Origin: DAOTWP01 sp034435675
GTDB taxonomy: Bacteria; Chloroflexota; Anaerolineae; Aggregatilineales; Phototrophicaceae
Direction of reading: 5' to 3'
Length of the DNA stretch: 24,723 nt
Assembly (NCBI GenBank): GCA_034435675.1
Contig: DAOTWP010000220.1
Location: 1-24,723 of the forward strand
The notes beneath the pieces are model-generated. The model had not been told where the DNA came from. It made no database searches and worked only from the letters and a program-made list of their open reading frames with translations. This document shows positions 21,499-24,723 of this stretch, one piece after another; within the stretch, counting starts at the first letter, position 1; each line of letters begins with the position of its first letter. Made by a program: the position numbers and the translations under genes.

Positions 21499-22579
21499 GC
21501 TGTTTTTTGTCGGCACGGTGGGCGGTTTCGAGCGCCCGCTGGTCGAAAAAGCGGGCATGCAGTTTGCCGCCTATGACGAAGTGCTGGCAGGTCCGTGGAG
21601 CGGCGTGCCGCTGGTGCAGCGGGTACTGAGTCTGTTCAAGCTGCTGCTGGGCACGCTGCAAGCATTGTGGCTGGTGCTGCGCCGCCGCCCACAGGTGCTG
21701 CTGCTTACTGGCGGCTGGGTGGGCTTTCCGGTGGCGCTGGCGGCATGGCTGCTGCGCGTCCCGGCGCTGATTTATCTGCCGGATATTGAGCCGGGGCTGA
21801 CCATCCGCGTGCTGAAGCGTTTTGTCCGGCGTGTAGCGGTCACTGCGCCCGCCGCCGCCGTCCACTTTCGCGCCGGGCAGACCGTCGTCACGGGCTATCC
21901 GCTGCGCAGCCAACTGCTGCAAGCTGCCCGGTCCAGCGGGGGCGAGCAGGCGCGCGAGCAGGCGCGCGAGCAGGCGCAGACACACTTTGGGCTGGACACG
22001 GGGCGGCCTACACTGCTGGTGCTGGGCGGCAGTCGCGGCGCACGGTCGATCAACACGGCGGTGCTGGCGCTGCTGCCGGAACTGCTGGGTGATGGCGTGC
22101 AGGTGCTGCATGTGACCGGCACACTGGACTGGGCAGCCCTGCAAGCGCCGATAGCCGCGCTGCCACACCAGGAGTTGTATCACCCGTTTGCCTATCTACA
22201 TGCAGACATCGGGCTGGCGCTAGCCGCTGCGGATGTCGTGCTCAGCCGCGCCGGGGCAAGCGTGCTAGGGGAATACCCGCTGTTTGGGCTGGCGTCCGTA
22301 CTGGTTCCTTATCCCTATGCCTGGCGTTACCAGAAGGTCAACGCCGATTATCTGCAAGCACATGGGGCAGGGCTGCGGCTGGACGATGAACACATGGCGG
22401 CGGAACTGCTGCCGGTCCTGCGCGGGCTGCTGGGTGATTCAGAACGGCTGGCGGCGATGCGCGCGGCGTCTGCGGCGCTGGCAGTACCGGACGCGGCGGG
22501 GCGCATTGCGGCAGAACTAAGCCGCCTTGCAGGGCAGGACACGCGGGATACGACGCACACAGAAGGGACGCAGGCGTGA
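21404..22579 (+). CDS. murG: UDP-N-acetylglucosamine--N-acetylmuramyl-(pentapeptide) pyrophosphoryl-undecaprenol GlcNAc transferase MurG
   Basis: A 391-residue GT28 enzyme at the inner membrane face that adds GlcNAc to lipid I to form lipid II. Seen: GGTGGHVYPALAVAEAL (8-24) in the acceptor domain, TGGWVGFPVALAAWLL (102-117), then YLPDIEPGL (124-132) where most MurG have HEQN.VPG, and in the donor domain LLVLGGSRGARSIN (204-217), SRAGASVLGEYPLFGLASVLVPYP (in two halves) and YQKVNADYL. The HEQN change may be a lineage form. The interdomain linker carries a 12-base tandem repeat coding EQAREQAREQAQ (181-192). The start is GTG at 21404 with GGAGG. It overlaps ftsW by 95 bases and the next gene by four, so coupling is tight. 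The fold and context are clear. Confidence 0.94.
   Translation: MRVMIAAGGTGGHVYPALAVAEALNVRHPGVRLFFVGTVGGFERPLVEKAGMQFAAYDEVLAGPWSGVPLVQRVLSLFKLLLGTLQALWLVLRRRPQVLLLTGGWVGFPVALAAWLLRVPALIYLPDIEPGLTIRVLKRFVRRVAVTAPAAAVHFRAGQTVVTGYPLRSQLLQAARSSGGEQAREQAREQAQTHFGLDTGRPTLLVLGGSRGARSINTAVLALLPELLGDGVQVLHVTGTLDWAALQAPIAALPHQELYHPFAYLHADIGLALAAADVVLSRAGASVLGEYPLFGLASVLVPYPYAWRYQKVNADYLQAHGAGLRLDDEHMAAELLPVLRGLLGDSERLAAMRAASAALAVPDAAGRIAAELSRLAGQDTRDTTHTEGTQA
21944..21979 (+). repeat. In-frame 12-bp triplicate inside murG
   Basis: Three units of GAGCAGGCGCGC (last one ends CAG) code for EQAR-EQAR-EQAQ in the linker between the two MurG domains. It is a likely length-variable site. Confidence 0.85.
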
Positions 22580-23130
22580 TTCAATTAGCGGCGATATTGC
22601 TGGTGTGTACCATCTTCTTCGCGTTCATCGGCTATTCGCGCGGGTGGAACAAAGAGATCATCGCCATGGCGGGCATCATTCTGATGTTGTTCGCCCTGCA
22701 TGAATTCGATGATTTTGTCCGCGGGGTGCTGCTGGCAAATCTCCCGCGCGATCAGGTCTTTGCCCTGCAAGCGCTGCTGTTCCTTGTGGTGGTCTATTTT
22801 GCCTACCAGACGCGCGCGATTATCGGCAACGACGCGAAAGACGGCAGGCGCGGCGGGGCAGACTCGCGTGATCCCTTGCAGGAGAAAGTGCTGGGCAGCA
22901 TCGTTGGCGCGCTGAACGGGTATATGATTTTTGGTTCAATCTGGTATTTTATGGACATTAACGCTTACCCGCTCTCGCCCTTTGTTTCGGCTCCGGCGGC
23001 GGGCACAACCAGCGCTGATCTGGTGCAGGCGCTGCCGCTGTACGTGCTGGCGGGTGGTCCCGCGGGGAATGGCAACCTGCTGGCATTGTGTGTCATCCTG
23101 CTGTTTATCGCCGTATTGGTTCTGATCTAA
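22576..23130 (+). CDS. CvpA-like membrane protein, first of a tandem pair
   Basis: A 184-residue protein with about four to five hydrophobic segments. Seen: an N-terminal helix followed by FIGYSRGWNKEIIAMAGI (15-32), the RG...E pattern typical of CvpA (colicin V production) family proteins, then LPRDQVFALQALLFLVVVYFAYQTRAIIG (in two halves), a short charged loop (DAKDGRRGGADSRD) and a GALNGYMIFGSIWYFMDINAYPLSP segment (in two halves). It starts with GTG overlapping the murG stop by four bases, so it is coupled to murG. Its neighbour at 23158 is a paralog. CvpA proteins link to envelope integrity in other bacteria; the role here is not known, but location between murG and murC points to the cell envelope. 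Confidence 0.78.
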   Translation: MIQLAAILLVCTIFFAFIGYSRGWNKEIIAMAGIILMLFALHEFDDFVRGVLLANLPRDQVFALQALLFLVVVYFAYQTRAIIGNDAKDGRRGGADSRDPLQEKVLGSIVGALNGYMIFGSIWYFMDINAYPLSPFVSAPAAGTTSADLVQALPLYVLAGGPAGNGNLLALCVILLFIAVLVLI

Positions 23131-23157
23131 ACGGCAGAAAAGGCGGATCGCAGCAGC

Positions 23158-23694
23158 ATGGTGCAGATGTCAACGATGATGTGGGGGATGGGGATTTTTT
23201 TCGCCATCCTCGGCTTTTTGCGGGGCTGGAACCGCGAAGTGCTGGCAACGGCGGGGGTCGTCGTGGCGGCGTTCGTCCTGTTTCAGTTCGACCCGCTGCT
23301 GCGCGGCTGGCTGCTGGCGCTGGCACCGCTGGATCAGGTCTTTCTGGTGCAGTTGGCGATCTTCATGGCGGTGGTCTTTTACGCCTATCGCACACAGGCG
23401 TTGATCGGCAGCGAGGCAGACCGCGAACCGCGCCGCAGCTTGCTGACCAGCCTGCTGGGGGCGCTGATGGGTTTTATCAACGGGTATCTGATCTGGGGGG
23501 TGATCTGGTATTTGCTGGACATCAATCAGTATCCGCTTGCCCCGCTGATTATCGCGCCGGGGGATAACTCGCCCAGCGCGCAGTTGCTCAACGCCATTCC
23601 GCTGGTGCTGATTTCCGGCGGTTTGCAGGGCACCGGCGACCTGTTTGCAATTATCGTGCTGCTGCTGTTCTTTCTGGCAATCGCCGCATTGTAA
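23158..23694 (+). CDS. CvpA-like membrane protein, second of a tandem pair
   Basis: A 178-residue paralog of the preceding gene. The same landmarks recur in order: LGFLRGWNREVLATAGV (18-34), LDQVFLVQLAIFMAVVFYAYRTQALIG (in two halves), a shorter charged loop (SEADREPRRS), and GALMGFINGYLIWGVIWYLLDINQYPLAP (in two halves). The C-terminal third, with a periplasm-type loop and a final helix, is also alike. The duplication is old: roughly half of residues differ. An alternative ATG at 23167 exists; GGCGGA lies about a dozen bases before the first ATG. It is followed 20 bases later by murC. The pair may form a heteromer; that is inference. Confidence 0.78.
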   Translation: MVQMSTMMWGMGIFFAILGFLRGWNREVLATAGVVVAAFVLFQFDPLLRGWLLALAPLDQVFLVQLAIFMAVVFYAYRTQALIGSEADREPRRSLLTSLLGALMGFINGYLIWGVIWYLLDINQYPLAPLIIAPGDNSPSAQLLNAIPLVLISGGLQGTGDLFAIIVLLLFFLAIAAL

Positions 23695-23714
23695 ACCCCG
23701 GACAAAGGACGCTC

Positions 23715-24723
23715 ATGCCATTATTCACTCCCGGTCAGCAGATCCATATCGTCGGCATTGGCGGCAGCGGCATGTCGGCGATTGCGCGTGTGCTGCTGCT
23801 GCGCGGCTTGCGGGTGTCCGGCAGTGATCGCCAGAGCAGCGCGCTGACAGAAGCACTGGCACGCGATGGGGCGACCATTTTCACCGGGCATGATGCAGCG
23901 CATGTGCGGGGCGCGGATCTGCTGCTGACGACTTCGGCGGTGCCGCCCGATCATGTCGAACTGGCAGCGGCGCGGGCACAGGGCATCCCGGTCTATAAGC
24001 GCAACGAGATTATGCTCGATTTGCTGGCGGGGCAGCGTGTGATCGCGGTGGCGGGCACGCATGGCAAGACGACCACGACGGCGCTGGTCACGCATATTCT
24101 GCGCGAGTGCGGCGTTGATCCCTCGTACATCGTCGGCGGCGTGATGGGCAACACGGGCACGAACGCCGGGGTGGGCAGCGGGGGTGTGTTTGTCATTGAA
24201 GCGGACGAATACGACCATATGTTTCTGGGGCTGCGCCCGGATGTCGCCGTCATCAACAATATTGAGTGGGATCATCCCGATTTTTTCAAAACGCCGGACG
24301 TTCTTTATGCGGCGTTCGAGCGCTTTGGTCGGCTGCTGCCCCCGGATGGCACGCTGATCGCCGGGTTCGACAGTCCGCTGGTGGTTAAGTTGTGCGCGGT
24401 GCTTCAGGATGCGTTCTTTCGCTTCACCTTCGGTACGCACGAACGGGCATTCTGGCGCGTTCAGGACGTGCAGACCAGCGCGGCGGGGCAGACGAGCTTC
24501 ACACTCTCTTCGCGGGTGGGCTTGAAATTCCCGGTGCGGCTGCCGCTTTCCGGCGTGCACAACGCGCTGAACGCAACGGCGGCGGTGCTGGCGTGCATGG
24601 CGGTCAGCAATTCGCTGACGTTCCAGCAGATTTTACCGGCGCTGGCGAGCTTTAAGAGCACCGGGCGACGCTTCGAGATTCGCGGGGTGGCGGGCGGCGT
24701 GGCGGTGGTGGGCGGCTACGCGC
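23715..24723 (+). CDS. murC: UDP-N-acetylmuramate--L-alanine ligase MurC, N-terminal 336 residues
   Basis: This Mur ligase adds L-Ala to UDP-MurNAc, the first peptide step; the gene is open at the right edge. Seen: the Rossmann motif HIVGIGGSGMSAIARVL (11-27), TSAVPPDH, the P-loop AGTHGKTTTTALV (113-125), VGGVMGN, VIEADEYDHMFL, NNIEWDHPDFF and the HNALNATAAVLA segment. EADEYD resembles Mpl as well as some MurC, but context in the dcw cluster and the N-terminus favour MurC. Where the C-terminal domain normally begins with DDYAHHP, this reads GGYA (Gly333-Gly334) before the sequence ends, so two conserved Asp are missing. AAAGGA lies six bases before the ATG. It is probably cotranscribed with the CvpA-like pair. 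Confidence 0.92.
   Translation, partial: MPLFTPGQQIHIVGIGGSGMSAIARVLLLRGLRVSGSDRQSSALTEALARDGATIFTGHDAAHVRGADLLLTTSAVPPDHVELAAARAQGIPVYKRNEIMLDLLAGQRVIAVAGTHGKTTTTALVTHILRECGVDPSYIVGGVMGNTGTNAGVGSGGVFVIEADEYDHMFLGLRPDVAVINNIEWDHPDFFKTPDVLYAAFERFGRLLPPDGTLIAGFDSPLVVKLCAVLQDAFFRFTFGTHERAFWRVQDVQTSAAGQTSFTLSSRVGLKFPVRLPLSGVHNALNATAAVLACMAVSNSLTFQQILPALASFKSTGRRFEIRGVAGGVAVVGGYA

Overview
The window is high-GC bacterial DNA with long ORFs, Shine-Dalgarno-led starts and no tRNA or rRNA that I can see. The best guess is a member of the Chloroflexota, near Anaerolineae. The basis is the divergent form of several cell-wall enzymes (MurG with a YLPDIEPG loop instead of HEQN, MurD with NDSIATAPER, MurC with EADEYD), tandem CvpA-like proteins between murG and murC, and GC-rich intergenic palindromes of a kind I associate with that phylum. 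This is inference from recalled family patterns, not a search.

Left part (1-9815), mixed accessory and metabolic genes. On the minus strand are the N-terminal part of an old-yellow-enzyme NADPH dehydrogenase running off the left edge, a four-helix-bundle (S23/Avd-like) protein between two polypurine tracts, a MOSC-domain protein and a VOC/glyoxalase-like protein. A secreted protein built of three ~133-residue repeats follows on the plus strand. It converges on a membrane-anchored MutS-family ATPase on the minus strand. Then come a DrrA-type ABC ATPase and its ABC-2 permease (plus), a hairpin-rich intergenic stretch, a small hypothetical protein (plus), and a 401-residue SRPBCC-PDZ-DinB fusion (minus) with a near-consensus promoter and an operator-like dyad.

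Middle (9816-11591). A secreted protein on the minus strand is made of two tandem PHB-depolymerase/feruloyl-esterase-like alpha/beta-hydrolase domains. The first lacks the nucleophilic serine. A terminator hairpin lies downstream.

Right part (11737-24723), the division and cell wall (dcw) cluster on the plus strand: mraZ, rsmH, a class I methyltransferase, an FtsL-like protein, a class B penicillin-binding protein, mraY, (a transglutaminase-like gene on the opposite strand), murD, ftsW, murG, two CvpA-like membrane proteins, and murC running off the right edge. The mraZ promoter has an extended -10 overlapped by 10-bp-phased TGTGG boxes, which fits MraZ autoregulation. MraY, MurG, MurD and MurC are soluble or membrane steps of lipid II synthesis; FtsW and the PBP polymerise and cross-link septal peptidoglycan; the FtsL-like protein would scaffold them. 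murE and murF are not between the PBP and mraY, where many bacteria keep them; that gap holds only palindromes.

Most notable for follow-up: the SRPBCC-PDZ-DinB fusion with its operator, the half-dead tandem esterase, the duplicated CvpA-like pair in the dcw cluster, the transglutaminase insertion, and the long ftsW/murG overlap. No CRISPR array, insertion sequence or phage module was found.
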